Source: Candidatus Brocadia sp. (GTDB lineage Bacteria; Planctomycetota; Brocadiia; Brocadiales; Brocadiaceae). From it: a DNA stretch of 64,000 nt. The translations under genes were made by a program, and so were the position numbers. The stretch is taken from NCBI GenBank assembly GCA_013360945.1, contig JABWAQ010000002.1, positions 53,571 through 117,570 of the forward strand, read 5' to 3'. The notes beneath the pieces were generated by a model. That model did not search any database. It worked only from the letters and a program-made list of their open reading frames with translations, and was not told the DNA's origin. Shown here piece after piece: positions 55,267 to 64,000 of the stretch (the first letter of the stretch is position 1; the number at the start of each line of letters is the position of its first letter).

Positions 55267-56247
55267 ATGAGCAGGACACAATCTCCCATATTTTCAATTC
55301 CGTTAAGGCAAATAGACGGTTTTCTCGCCGATAAAATTTGCTTTCGGGATGCAAAGGCACGAACCCCACGCCCCGCCTTAGCGCTCGGGGTTGATGGTTT
55401 TAGCAAACAACGGTTGCTCGTGTGGGACAAATTTTTAATAAAGCACGAATATAAAATCTCTAAACAACATGGTGAACGCTTTGTTGGTGTAACGAATGAC
55501 AACAATCTTATACACAGAAAGGGCAACATTGTACCTGGTGCAATGACCGTTTCCAAGATTATCCTTCCCCTGGAAATTCTCTTCCCGGAACTGGAAATAT
55601 CTTCAGTAAATATAAAATTTACCAGTTCGGCTTATTATAGCGAAAGAACGTGTAATCTGTTTTTATGGCAGTTCGTAAGTAATGACTATATCCAGATTGA
55701 AGTAAAAACCTATCAACATGACAGGGCGATTGCTACCACTATTATTCTGGGAAGATTGAAAACCACGAATAAACCGGCCAAGGAAATTGAAGAAGCTGCC
55801 GTCAATAAGAAATGTTTGAAAAGGGTGCAAGATTATTTTGAAACCCTGGAAATTCGAAGTGATTTTTATGTGCAGAAAGAAAGATACAAAGATTACACCT
55901 ATCCTCTCGCTTATATTGCCTCGCTGCCCTCTGCAGAGATTGTGAATCAGTTGTCCGGGCAGGGAGGTATGATTAACATCTTGCGTATGGATTTTGGAAG
56001 TTACGAGAGGATCCCCATTACCGGCGATAAAGGACCCGAGGTGAAGCTCGCAAGGGCGAAGAAGCGAAATACCTTTAATAAGATCATGGCAGAAATTGCT
56101 GAAGGACTTGTTACGTATTACCACGGTCTCGCAATCGTAAATCCTATCGCCAAATTTCACAATTCTCCGGAACCGGTTCTGGATGCCGTTAATAAACTTA
56201 TAAATACCAATTCACAAGAACATGGGGTTATTGCACCTACCTCCTGA
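55267..56247 (+). CDS. MaoC-like hot-dog-fold protein
   Basis: A 326-residue protein from ATG 55267 (GTG nine codons upstream is possible). FVGVTNDNNLIHRKGNIVPG matches the hydratase segment of MaoC proteins (D-x4-H with IVPG), followed by the long hot-dog strand VNIKFTSSAYYSERTCNLF. The second half (YFETLEIRSDFYVQKERYKD, LAYIASLPSAEIVNQL) is a diverged second domain. A fatty-acyl or polyketide-type hydratase role is likely, but the substrate is unknown. The N-terminal stretch around 55360-55395 (ARTPRPALALGVDG) is encoded by GC-rich, repeat-like DNA. Confidence 0.65.
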   Translation: MSRTQSPIFSIPLRQIDGFLADKICFRDAKARTPRPALALGVDGFSKQRLLVWDKFLIKHEYKISKQHGERFVGVTNDNNLIHRKGNIVPGAMTVSKIILPLEILFPELEISSVNIKFTSSAYYSERTCNLFLWQFVSNDYIQIEVKTYQHDRAIATTIILGRLKTTNKPAKEIEEAAVNKKCLKRVQDYFETLEIRSDFYVQKERYKDYTYPLAYIASLPSAEIVNQLSGQGGMINILRMDFGSYERIPITGDKGPEVKLARAKKRNTFNKIMAEIAEGLVTYYHGLAIVNPIAKFHNSPEPVLDAVNKLINTNSQEHGVIAPTS

Positions 56248-56347
56248 TCCAACCAAGCCGGAAAAGACAAATCCGAAGCACGAAATTCGGGTGTCAACCC
56301 TGTCAGGGTCAATTCTATTCATATTGTGAGATACTAATCCACACAGT

Positions 56348-56420
56348 GCAGGGGCGAAGCATTTGCCCGTTTGGGTGTAAACGCATGTATGACAATTTAT
56401 AGCAAATGCTTTGCCCCTGC
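56348..56420. mobile_element. MITE-like inverted repeat
   Basis: GCAGGGGCGAAGCATTTGC at the left is nearly mirrored by GCAAATGCTTTGCCCCTGC at the right (one mismatch), with about 35 bases between. This GGGGCGAAGCATTTGC element is a dispersed type. It lies between the MaoC-like gene and ndk, and shares the AGGGGCGAA arm with the palindrome inside the M20 gene. Confidence 0.8.
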
Positions 56421-56451
56421 TTTTTCAAAAAACTAAAGTGTTACACGTGTT

Positions 56452-56922
56452 TTAAACGATATCTCCTGTCGACATGTCGTAAAGCCACTGGATATCTGCG
56501 GGGTTGTACTCAAAGAGTTCTTCTTTACGGAAAAAGATGCCGATTTCTTTTTCCGCATTCGTGGGAGAATCTGAGCCGTGAATCAGGTTGAAGCGATTGC
56601 TGAGGGCATAATCGCCGCGAATAGTGCCTGGTTCCGCTTTTGAGCCAAAGGTAGCGCCCATCATCTTTCGAACGATTTCCACGGCGTTCTTGCCTTTCAA
56701 TACCATGACTAGCACGGGTGCAGAGATCGTGTACCTAATCAATGGCTCAAAAAAATCCTTACCTTCATGCATGGCGTAGTGTCTCCTCGCCAGACTTTCC
56801 GGGATTTGGATCATTTTGAGTCCCAGCAACTGAAATCCCTTTTCCTCAAACCGGGAAAGGATCTTTCCCAGCAAACGGCGCTGAACGGCATCTGGTTTTA
56901 GTATAATTAAGGTCTTTTCCAT
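56452..56922 (-). CDS. ndk: Ndk, nucleoside diphosphate kinase
   Basis: A 156-residue enzyme exchanging the terminal phosphate among NTPs and NDPs. MEKTLIILKPDAVQRRLLG opens the fold, RKMMGATFGSKAEPGTIRGD binds nucleotide, and NLIHGSDS carries the phosphohistidine. It has an extra C-terminal 15 residues (ending WLYDMSTGDIV), like some planctomycete and archaeal forms. It is preceded by the DUF4416 and proS genes on the same strand with short gaps. Confidence 0.96.
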   Translation of the reverse strand: MEKTLIILKPDAVQRRLLGKILSRFEEKGFQLLGLKMIQIPESLARRHYAMHEGKDFFEPLIRYTISAPVLVMVLKGKNAVEIVRKMMGATFGSKAEPGTIRGDYALSNRFNLIHGSDSPTNAEKEIGIFFRKEELFEYNPADIQWLYDMSTGDIV

Positions 56923-56959
56923 AACATGTTATTCCTTTCTTTAAGCTTTTCTCTGTAGT

Positions 56960-57520
56960 TCATTTCTCCGATGGTTTCCATTTACCTGCTTTAAGTTTTT
57001 TGATGTAAAGTTCCCTTGCCAGGAGAAAGAAGTTTTGATAATCAGCACTCTTGTAGTCTGGAAACGTCCATGGAAAGGATTCGTATCTTCCTCTGCGATA
57101 ATTAAGGGTTACTTCCGCATAGATGCCGTCTCGCAGGTAGATACGATGAGAGAAATCCTTGGTAGAAGCCAGAACAAGCCTGCTTTCATTCATGTAGCCC
57201 GGATCAATATTGGCGGGACGTTTCGGGGGATATTTTTTTGAAGTGGCAATGCATTCTTCTATGTAATTGGTCTGTACTTTCACGGTGGCAATCTCGTCGG
57301 GCATGATCAGTTTTTCAAAGCTATAAAATTGCCTCTGAATGCCCTTCCCCATTTCCTCATCATAATAATCGGTAAAGTTGAAGATCAGGATGTCACTCCG
57401 AAGGTCGATGGGACCAAAATGCTCCTCAAGGATTTTGTCTGTCTGACGGAGAAGTTCAGGAATATTTGTCAGAACGCCAATAAGTAAATTTACAGGCTTT
57501 GGTTTGGAAATTAGACCCAC
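56960..57520 (-). CDS. DUF4416 family protein
   Basis: A 186-residue protein of unknown function. KPKPVNLLIGVLTNIPELL and the FNFTDYYDEEMGKGIQRQF motif are characteristic of the family, as is VLASTKDFSHRIYLRDGIYAEVT (shown here in part). A GTG at 57520 matches family starts; a TTG-started form 25 codons longer would overlap the end of proS. It is embedded between proS and ndk, probably one operon. The role might be nucleotide- or RNA-related, but this is guesswork. Confidence 0.8.
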   Translation of the reverse strand: MGLISKPKPVNLLIGVLTNIPELLRQTDKILEEHFGPIDLRSDILIFNFTDYYDEEMGKGIQRQFYSFEKLIMPDEIATVKVQTNYIEECIATSKKYPPKRPANIDPGYMNESRLVLASTKDFSHRIYLRDGIYAEVTLNYRRGRYESFPWTFPDYKSADYQNFFLLARELYIKKLKAGKWKPSEK

Positions 57521-57572
57521 GGGAATGTTGTAATTTGATAGCGTTAATTGATGTCCGTTCCTGGCTAATTCA

Positions 57573-59288
57573 TCAAGGATTTGATAGCATTTCAAACAGG
57601 CGTTTGATCTTTGATCTAACTTCTTCTGGCGGTGTCAGGAACGTTTCGCCGCTTTTCCGTAATTTTATTTCAAGTTCCTTTGTTTCTGTAAATTTTTTAC
57701 CAATAACAATTTTTATAGGGATGCCAATCAGGTCGGCATCTTTGAACTTTACGCCGGGCCTCTGATCTCTATCATCAAGCAATACCTCAATGCCTGCAAT
57801 ATTCGTGAGTTCATCGTAAATGTGATTTGCCATTTGCATGCTGGCAGCATCATTGACATTAACAGGAATGATAATGACCTTGTAGGGTGCCAGTGAAACC
57901 GGCCATATAATACCATTTCCATCGTGAGACCTTTCAATAAGGGCGGCAATGATACGATTAACCCCGATCCCATAACAGCCCATAATCATGGATTTCTCTT
58001 TGCCATCGGTATCCAGGAACTTTGCCTTAAGTGCATCACTATATTTTGTGCCCAGCTTAAAAACATGTCCGATTTCAATCCCTTGCGAGATATCAATCTC
58101 GTGATTACATTTCGGGCACTTATCACCTTTGGTTACGTAGCGGACATCGGCAATTCGGTCAATTTTAAAATCACGTTCAGCATTTACATTCAACAAATGG
58201 ATGTCTGGTTTGTTGGCGCCGGCAACAAAGTTGTGAAGTACGGATACGGCCTGATCAGCTATGATTTTTATCTTCAGCCCCACGGGACCCGCAAAGCCCA
58301 CACGCGCACCAGTCACGTGCTCAATGGTGTTATGGTCTGCAAATGCAATAGTGCCCTGATCAAGCACCTTGGTTAGTTTGGTCTCATTGACCTCATGGTC
58401 ACCTCTCAGGAGAACAGCAACCGGCTGTCCATTCGAGATATAAATCATTGTCTTGACCATCTGATTTGGTTTTATATTCAAAAAATTACTGACCTCCTGA
58501 ATGGTGTGTTTATCGGGCGTGAGCGCTTCCCTGACCGCTTGAAGGGTAACGTGATTTTCCCGCGGAATGGGGGCGGGTTCAGCTCGTTCGCGATTGGCGC
58601 TATAACCGCATTTCAGGCACCGGATGAGGACATCTTCACCCACGTGGCTGGGAACCATAAACTCATGGGACACGTCGCCACCCATAGCCCCTGAGTCTGC
58701 CTCACAGATAATATAGTCAAGACTACACCGGTCAAATATGCGACAGTAAGCATCGTACATGGATTTATAACTTTTATTGAGACCTTCATAATTCACGTCA
58801 AAGCTATAGGCATCCTTCATGATAAATTCTTTGCTGCGCAGGACTCCGAACCGGGGCCTGGTTTCATCCCGGAATTTGGTTTGGATCTGGTAGAGTGTGA
58901 TAGGGAGTTGCCGATAGGAATTAATCTCGTTCCGTACAACGTCCGTAATAATTTCTTCATGGGTAGGACCCAGTGCGGTCGTTTTACCGTGTCGATCCTC
59001 AAAGGTGATCAAGTCAGCTCCAAATATGTTTAAGCGGCCGCTCTCTTCCAGGAGATCTAAAGGTTGAAGCGCGGGAAGGAATACCTCAACGGCCCCCGCC
59101 CGGTTCATCTCTTCGCGCACAATAGCAATAACCTTGTTCAAGACCAGCGAACCTAAGGGCAAATACGCATAGGCGCCTGATGTGACCCGCCGGATAAGCC
59201 CGGCGCGAATCATGAGCTTATGACTATCAATTTCCGCCTCTGACGGACTTTCTTTCAGTGTGGGGATCAGTGTTTGCGACCATTTCAT
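57573..59288 (-). CDS. proS: ProS, prolyl-tRNA synthetase
   Basis: A 571-residue class II tRNA synthetase. MKWSQTLIPTLKESPSEAEI is the canonical start, with AAGGA about 10 bases before it. Motif 1 LGSLVLNKVIAIVREEMNR, motif 2 FRDETRPRFGVLRSKEF and motif 3 CYGIGVNRIIAALIE are present. The editing (INS) domain lies between motifs 2 and 3 (TLQAVREALTPDKHTIQEVS; ALLLRGDHEVNETK-like), so this is the bacterial editing type. The anticodon-binding domain ends the protein. No proline-tRNA gene is nearby. Confidence 0.96.
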   Translation of the reverse strand: MKWSQTLIPTLKESPSEAEIDSHKLMIRAGLIRRVTSGAYAYLPLGSLVLNKVIAIVREEMNRAGAVEVFLPALQPLDLLEESGRLNIFGADLITFEDRHGKTTALGPTHEEIITDVVRNEINSYRQLPITLYQIQTKFRDETRPRFGVLRSKEFIMKDAYSFDVNYEGLNKSYKSMYDAYCRIFDRCSLDYIICEADSGAMGGDVSHEFMVPSHVGEDVLIRCLKCGYSANRERAEPAPIPRENHVTLQAVREALTPDKHTIQEVSNFLNIKPNQMVKTMIYISNGQPVAVLLRGDHEVNETKLTKVLDQGTIAFADHNTIEHVTGARVGFAGPVGLKIKIIADQAVSVLHNFVAGANKPDIHLLNVNAERDFKIDRIADVRYVTKGDKCPKCNHEIDISQGIEIGHVFKLGTKYSDALKAKFLDTDGKEKSMIMGCYGIGVNRIIAALIERSHDGNGIIWPVSLAPYKVIIIPVNVNDAASMQMANHIYDELTNIAGIEVLLDDRDQRPGVKFKDADLIGIPIKIVIGKKFTETKELEIKLRKSGETFLTPPEEVRSKIKRLFEMLSNP

Positions 59289-59760
59289 CGGTTCTGTATT
59301 CCTTAAAAGAATTACACAGTATATTTGCCAGACTATTGGCAATAAGAATAAATATTATAGTTTTTAATATTTTGCTTTCAAGGATTAAAATAATTGGGGA
59401 AAGTCTGTTTCTGAAATCGTCCTTGAACATATACAAAATTCTAAACATCAAGCTTCATTTCTGCAATATCCACGTGTTTATCTTTATACAGCGCCAAATA
59501 CTCCACCTTCAGACTTCAGATTTATCTTGAGAATATTTTCAGAATCGTTTAAATATAACTACAGGTAGATGCAGGTATGAAGGAATTGGATGAGGGTAAA
59601 GGGATATGCCACGATGGAGTTGAAAAAAGGACGCCAAATGGCTTACAAAATAAAGTGTCCTCGCGGGCTGCTTCTAATCTTGAAGATATCTGCAACCATG
59701 TTAGGAAATATTCCAAACACTATGCCGCGCTATTTGCAATAAAATGAATGGTTATATAAA
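59289..59760. other. Spacer between proS and the restriction-modification pair
   Basis: About 470 AT-rich bases with no convincing gene. It marks the shift from core-type to AT-rich accessory sequence. No clear repeat or terminator was found. Confidence 0.4.
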
Positions 59761-61353
59761 ATGATCGTTGAAAAAGATTTATTAACAATAAAAGAAGCCA
59801 GTGAATGGGCAAGCGGCTATCTGAAGAAAAACGTTACCACTTCAAATATTTCCTACCTTATTCAATATGGAAGAATAAAAAAGATTGGCAACAATGGATA
59901 TTTATTTGTTAATAAACAAGATTTAATCAAATATTACGATTCTTATTTGGGCAAAAGAGAAATTAAATGGAAAGGCAAATTGGGAGAAGACCTGAATTGG
60001 GCATTATCATTTGACAACCTCAAAGAAGCAGATACCACGAAGCATGTTCACAGATTGCATCCTTACAAAGGCAAATTTATTCCACAACTTGTTGAATATT
60101 TTTTAGACAATCATACCGATGCATTTAAAAAAGAAGTTTACTTTAAAAAAGGGGATATTGTGCTTGATCCTTTTTGTGGAAGTGGAACTACATTAGTACA
60201 AGCCAATGAACTTGGAATGCATGCTATCGGTATTGATATTTCAGCTTTTAATGCGCTAATCAGCAATATAAAGATTGGGAAATATGATTTTGATAATTTA
60301 CATGAAGAAATTCATAAAATTACAAAAGCATTAAGGCAGTTTATTGCAGATTCTAAAACTGTTGCATTTGAAAGTAAATTAATAGAAGAATTAGCAAGTT
60401 TTAATAATAAATATTTCCCTGTCCCTGACTATAAATACAAAGCTAAACGTAAAGAACTCGACGAAGATGAATATAGTGCTCAGAAGGAAAAGGAGTTTTT
60501 ACCACTGTATCAAAAGTTAACTAATCAGTATGGGATACAATTAAGGCAGGAAAAAACCGACAGCTTTTTGGATAAGTGGTATTTACAGCATATTAGGGCA
60601 GAAATAGATTTTACCTTTAACCTTGTTAAGCAAATTAAAAATATACAGACAAAAAAAATTATTAGTATTATTTTAAGCCGAACGATCCGTTCCTGCCGTG
60701 CAACTACACATGCAGATTTAGCCACACTGAAAGAACCCATAACGACCAGTTATTATTGTGCCAAGCACGGGAAAATCTGCAAGCCTTTATTTTCCATTTT
60801 GAGTTGGTGGGAACGTTACAGCAAGGACACGGTGAAACGACTGAAAATATTTGACGATTTGCGGACAGATACACACCAAGTTTGTTTGGCAGGTGATTCA
60901 AAAACGATTGATATTATTGAAGTATTAAAAAAGAAAAACACGACTTTTGCTGAATTAGTACAAAAACAAAAAATTAAAGGAATATTTTCAAGTCCACCTT
61001 ACGTTGGTTTGATTGATTATCATGATCAACACGCTTATGCATACGATTTGTTTGGTTTCGAAAGAAAAGACAAAATGGAAATCGGCCCGCTTTCTAAAGG
61101 TCAAGGCAGGGCGGCTCGTGATGCCTATATTAAAGACATTGCAGAGGTTTTAAATAATTGCAAGAAATACCTCGTTACGGATTTTGACATTTTCCTCGTT
61201 GCCAATGATAAATACCATTTATATTCTGATATTGCAGAAAAGGCCGGAATGAAGATAGTCAATCGATATAAACGCCCTGTATTGAATAGAACTGAAAGAG
61301 ACAAAGGCGCTTATTCAGAAATTATATTTCATTTAAAAGAAAAAATATTATGA
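59761..61353 (+). CDS. Type II DNA methyltransferase with N-terminal HTH domain
   Basis: A 530-residue enzyme. Residues 8-60 form a MerR/excisionase-like helix-turn-helix (LTIKEASEWASGYLKKNVTT, VNKQDLIKYYDSYLG). LDPFCGSGTTLVQANELG (motif I, 136-142) binds AdoMet, and FSSPPYVGLIDYHDQH (410-414 SSPPY) is motif IV, so it methylates N4-cytosine or N6-adenine. Motif I precedes motif IV with a long target-recognition region between. It overlaps the endonuclease gene by four bases (ATGA). The HTH may let it autoregulate or act as a control domain. Confidence 0.87.
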   Translation: MIVEKDLLTIKEASEWASGYLKKNVTTSNISYLIQYGRIKKIGNNGYLFVNKQDLIKYYDSYLGKREIKWKGKLGEDLNWALSFDNLKEADTTKHVHRLHPYKGKFIPQLVEYFLDNHTDAFKKEVYFKKGDIVLDPFCGSGTTLVQANELGMHAIGIDISAFNALISNIKIGKYDFDNLHEEIHKITKALRQFIADSKTVAFESKLIEELASFNNKYFPVPDYKYKAKRKELDEDEYSAQKEKEFLPLYQKLTNQYGIQLRQEKTDSFLDKWYLQHIRAEIDFTFNLVKQIKNIQTKKIISIILSRTIRSCRATTHADLATLKEPITTSYYCAKHGKICKPLFSILSWWERYSKDTVKRLKIFDDLRTDTHQVCLAGDSKTIDIIEVLKKKNTTFAELVQKQKIKGIFSSPPYVGLIDYHDQHAYAYDLFGFERKDKMEIGPLSKGQGRAARDAYIKDIAEVLNNCKKYLVTDFDIFLVANDKYHLYSDIAEKAGMKIVNRYKRPVLNRTERDKGAYSEIIFHLKEKIL

Positions 61354-62393
61354 TAATGGATGCCCAAAAAGAATTGATTGCAATAGAAGTAATTCGTACT
61401 TTATATACTCAATTCGGTAAATTTCCAGGGGATGAGATAAATAATAGGAATGCTCCTTTTCACGAAGCATTTCTCAATGCTTTTTCAGCGAAGTTAGAAG
61501 GGAAGGTTGTTTCAATACCCGTGTTTATAAGCCTTGCAAGTTGGATGCATGGCTTAAACACAAGTTTAGGTCAATCATTTTTAGAAAAAACTGCTCATGT
61601 TCTTTGCAATGACGAAAAAAAAGAATTTACGGCAAACAAAAGGACTGGTTTGAAAATTTCTACAAATCAGAAAAGCATTGTCAATGGCATTATCACCGAT
61701 TTAACAAATGGGAATAGGATGCCTAATTTAGACGAAGAAAATGAAGAATGTTTATTTCTTGAAACCCCCAATATAGACGCAACTGATTTTATCGCTGATG
61801 TTTATTTTCAAGATAATGAACAAGTTGTATGCATAGAATTAAAAACCGTCAAACCCAATAAAGGTGTTTTTAAAGTTGAAAAAGAGAAGGTGTTAGAAGC
61901 AAAAATAGCGTTAAAAAATGTTTATCCAGACAAAATTATTCGATATTTTTTGGGATTTCCTTTTGACCCCTTAAGTGATACGCCAACAGGGTATGATAAA
62001 CAAAGATTTATGGATTATTGTGTGGGATTTAGAAAATATTTTGCAGAAAATGAATTTCTATTATCATCTGAATTATGGGATTTCCTTTCAGGAGGTGCTG
62101 ACACAATGCAACAATTGATAGATATTATCAATAGAATTGCCACTCCTCAATTTGCTGAAAAGTATGAGTTTCTAAATAATAGCACAAATAAAACAACCGG
62201 CAAAAATGATTATATCCAATATCTAATAGAGTGGAATTTGATTAGTGAAATTGTTTTAATCAACAACGAAACAACCATTAGTCAAAAAGTAAAAAATAAC
62301 AATCGTTTAACAAGAAAATTTAATCAGTCCATTTTTAAAGATGGTGTATATAATGTTGAACGAATGATAGAACTAAGATCATTAATAGTTTAG
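61350..62393 (+). CDS. Type II restriction endonuclease, TdeIII-like
   Basis: A 347-residue protein resembling TdeIII-family endonucleases. The PD-(D/E)xK site is read as D150 (DATDFIADVYF) with E163-L-K165 (VVCIELKTVKPNK). The C-terminal part is helical and Lys-rich. It partners the overlapping methyltransferase. TdeIII cuts GGNCC, but the specificity here is unknown. Base composition is low in GC, consistent with horizontal gain. Confidence 0.8.
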   Translation: MIMDAQKELIAIEVIRTLYTQFGKFPGDEINNRNAPFHEAFLNAFSAKLEGKVVSIPVFISLASWMHGLNTSLGQSFLEKTAHVLCNDEKKEFTANKRTGLKISTNQKSIVNGIITDLTNGNRMPNLDEENEECLFLETPNIDATDFIADVYFQDNEQVVCIELKTVKPNKGVFKVEKEKVLEAKIALKNVYPDKIIRYFLGFPFDPLSDTPTGYDKQRFMDYCVGFRKYFAENEFLLSSELWDFLSGGADTMQQLIDIINRIATPQFAEKYEFLNNSTNKTTGKNDYIQYLIEWNLISEIVLINNETTISQKVKNNNRLTRKFNQSIFKDGVYNVERMIELRSLIV

Positions 62394-62517
62394 TTTTCAA
62401 AAACATATTTATACTGGTTCGAAAATAAGGCCACAAAAAACAACGTAACTATCGGTGTTAATTCATCCTACAGCAACAAACCCGATTTTCATCGTTTTTG
62501 AGTGTTGCTGGGGCAAC

Positions 62518-62790
62518 ATGATGACTAACATGCAAAAAACTTTTGAAATAAATTACAAACTCAGATACGCTGAAGTAGATGATTGAGGGCAAGAATATGT
62601 TAAAGCGGCTACCCAAAAACAAGCACTTAAAAGTTTTGCGAAAAAAATGAAAATCCCAATCAAAAAATTCAAAAGTTTTGAAGATTGGCGGTGGGAAGAA
62701 GGGGTATGGTGTGCATCATTCAAAAATATAAAACAGGTCAAAGAAAAACCGTGTCCACGTTGTTGTGGAAAGGGCATAATCCACATTTAG
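62518..62790 (+). pseudogene. Small gene with in-frame TGA (unknown family)
   Basis: A 90-codon frame with ATG at 62518/62521 and a TGA at 62584-62586 after 22 codons. It continues smoothly: EVDD-stop-GQEYVKAATQKQALKSF, then a Trp-rich segment DWRWEEGVWCASF and a C-terminal CPRCCGKG zinc-finger-like end. The stop most likely replaces TGG (Trp). Read as a nonsense-mutated gene; recoding is possible but unsupported. Confidence 0.55.
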
Positions 62791-62903
62791 AAAATTATAA
62801 TAGACACAATCAAAAACATCCTGATGTTGGGAATAGCCCACAGCACGCGCAAACAAATAAATTCGCAAATTCAAACGAATTCAATTGGTTATCTTGACTC
62901 AAC

Positions 62904-63175
62904 ATTGTGGGTATTCAAAATGTTGCAGAACAGGAATTAGAGAGAAAACTAACGGCAAAAAAAATTAAGCTTGATCGGAAAAATGTGGGGATTTCATAAA
63001 TTGGTACGAAGCCATCATTAATGCAATTGTTTAGCAAAAATTAAATCTTGACCTAAATAATCTGTTCATGGATGAATTTTGCAGTGCAGATGGCAGCAAG
63101 ATATTATGGGATAAAATCGTTACGCTAAATTCCAGTTCAGAAACTATCGAAGTTAAAAGTAAAACATTTGGATAA
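62904..63175 (+). pseudogene. Decayed gene remnant
   Basis: Protein-like stretches in neighbouring frames: VAEQELERKLTAKKIKLDRK, then a frameshift at about 62990 to DFINWYEAIINAIV, an in-frame TAG and NLFMDEFCSADGSKILWDK to a TAA at 63173. It reads as one gene with a frameshift and a nonsense mutation. The family is not identified. Confidence 0.45.
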
Positions 63176-63863
63176 GAGGTTTGGGTTTTACTTTACACAG
63201 CCGAATCAATACAACTACAAGTTTAATAATTCAAATTTTATTTCAAATATAATCGTGGCCATATTGAAATCTGAAAACCTCGAACTTGATATGTCTCTTA
63301 GGTGGGATAATATCGAGGGTATTGTTTATGATCTCGTTTTTAAATGGCGAGGTATACCGATTGTTAATGATTCAATAATTAAACGAGGTAATGATTGGTG
63401 GTCACAAGCCAAACCTAGTGGTTTTTTCTTCACCGAGTACGCAAAATTAAGACCTGTGGCGTTTTTCAAAAAAATGCTCGATTCTCAGAAGAGTGATTAC
63501 ATCGAACCAATTGACCCAGATATAAGAATTACAGTTCATCCTATTCATGCTTTACCTGAAGATCGTTCTTCTGTAATGTGGGAGGCAGAACATATCAAAC
63601 GACAGAGGGAAGAACGAGAGAGATTGAAACGTGAGCTAGGCAAATTACCCGATGACCTTTTTGAAATAATATTTTTTTTGGATACCTACAATTTTAAAGG
63701 TTGCGCCGCTTACTCTGGCGATGGGATTTCCTTTAACTTTCTAGTAATTCGAACAGAATTTGAGAATTTTATCAGACAACTTGATCAAGAAAGACAAAGT
63801 ATGGTTGAAAAATATTCTACAAATCCAGAAGGTAATGGTTTAGCAGATTGTGATGATGAATAG
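63168..63863 (+). CDS. Unknown 231-residue protein
   Basis: A frame that opens with TTG at 63168; there is no clear ribosome site, and no good ATG is near, so the start is uncertain. It is cytoplasmic-looking with aromatic-rich, beta-type N-terminal sequence and a charged helix (AEHIKRQREERERLKRELG) in the middle, followed by LDTYNFKGCAAYSGDGISF. I do not recognise it. Low GC, beside decayed genes, suggests accessory origin. Confidence 0.5.
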   Translation: MDKRFGFYFTQPNQYNYKFNNSNFISNIIVAILKSENLELDMSLRWDNIEGIVYDLVFKWRGIPIVNDSIIKRGNDWWSQAKPSGFFFTEYAKLRPVAFFKKMLDSQKSDYIEPIDPDIRITVHPIHALPEDRSSVMWEAEHIKRQREERERLKRELGKLPDDLFEIIFFLDTYNFKGCAAYSGDGISFNFLVIRTEFENFIRQLDQERQSMVEKYSTNPEGNGLADCDDE

Positions 63864-64000
63864 TAATAGATTAGTGAATCCAATTATTCAAAAATTAATT
63901 ACAACCTAAATTCTGCAAATGATTTTCGCGTAGCGAAAATCGGCCTTCCATAATATCTTTGCTATGCAAAAATCCGTAATAAACTTCAATATTTGGCGGT

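Noticed and set aside
62584..62586. TGA as a selenocysteine or recoded codon
   Set aside because: No SECIS-like hairpin was recognised after it, and the neighbouring DNA is also decayed (TAG and frameshift at 62904-63175). Trp-to-stop mutation is simpler.
1..64000. tRNA, rRNA or riboswitch genes
   Set aside because: I looked for cloverleaf-type segments near proS, nadB and the intergenic gaps and for conserved rRNA blocks, and found none I could support by eye.

Overview
This window looks like a chromosomal segment of a planctomycete, most likely of the anammox (Brocadiales) lineage. That is inferred from gene content: methyl-branch Wood-Ljungdahl genes (folD, metF, metV), an ADP-forming acyl-CoA synthetase, an alternative GlmU-type nucleotidyltransferase of the kind known from Planctomycetes and Bacteroidetes, many PIN-domain toxin modules, and many dispersed short palindromes. 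No rRNA, tRNA or CRISPR array was seen, so the taxonomic call is soft.

Layout. 0.5-16 kb: a minus-strand run with a GH15 glucosidase carrying a ferredoxin tail, RtcB RNA ligase with archease, a universal stress protein, a PAS-GGDEF protein, FtsH, a VapBC pair, a DRTGG-domain protein, an ADP-forming acyl-CoA synthetase and a large AsmA-like protein. 16-26 kb: a UDP-sugar pyrophosphorylase, a decayed TMTC-like glycosyltransferase/TPR gene, an APC permease, a TPR lipoprotein, AnmK, FolD, a GT2 polyprenol-phosphate sugar synthase and an M20 peptidase with a palindromic repeat inside its coding frame. 26.5-36.5 kb: an accessory region with toxin-antitoxin pairs, a shattered type I restriction-modification locus that keeps an intact KilA-N gene, transposase remnants, MITE-like inverted repeats, and a 680-residue membrane protein built from 11-residue repeats. 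36.8-40.8 kb: four genes with 4-base overlaps (UXS-like epimerase, iron-sulfur flavoprotein, phosphomannomutase, HEAT-repeat protein). 41-49 kb: nadB, a YjbQ protein and a methylenetetrahydrofolate reductase system (FAD/Fe-S/MvhD-like fusion, MetV, MetF), split by a small AT-rich accessory insert. 49-59 kb: a zinc-finger-repeat lipoprotein, a TrkA-N/DHH phosphoesterase, an Rnl3-type RNA ligase convergent with its PIN partner, an alternative GlmU, a MaoC-like protein, ndk, a DUF4416 protein and proS. 59.7-64 kb: an AT-rich end with a type II restriction-modification pair (DNA methyltransferase plus TdeIII-like endonuclease) and decayed genes.

How the parts fit. FolD (methenyl/methylene-H4folate interconversion), then MetF with MetV and the multi-cofactor oxidoreductase, would take C1 units to methyl-H4folate for acetyl-CoA synthesis. 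The ADP-forming synthetase and its DRTGG neighbour sit on the acetyl-CoA/acetate side. Two unrelated RNA-ligation systems (RtcB-archease; Rnl3 plus PIN partner) lie in one window. Sugar-nucleotide and cell-envelope genes recur throughout. The defence and mobile content is mostly decayed in the 28-36 kb region and apparently intact at 59.8-62.4 kb.
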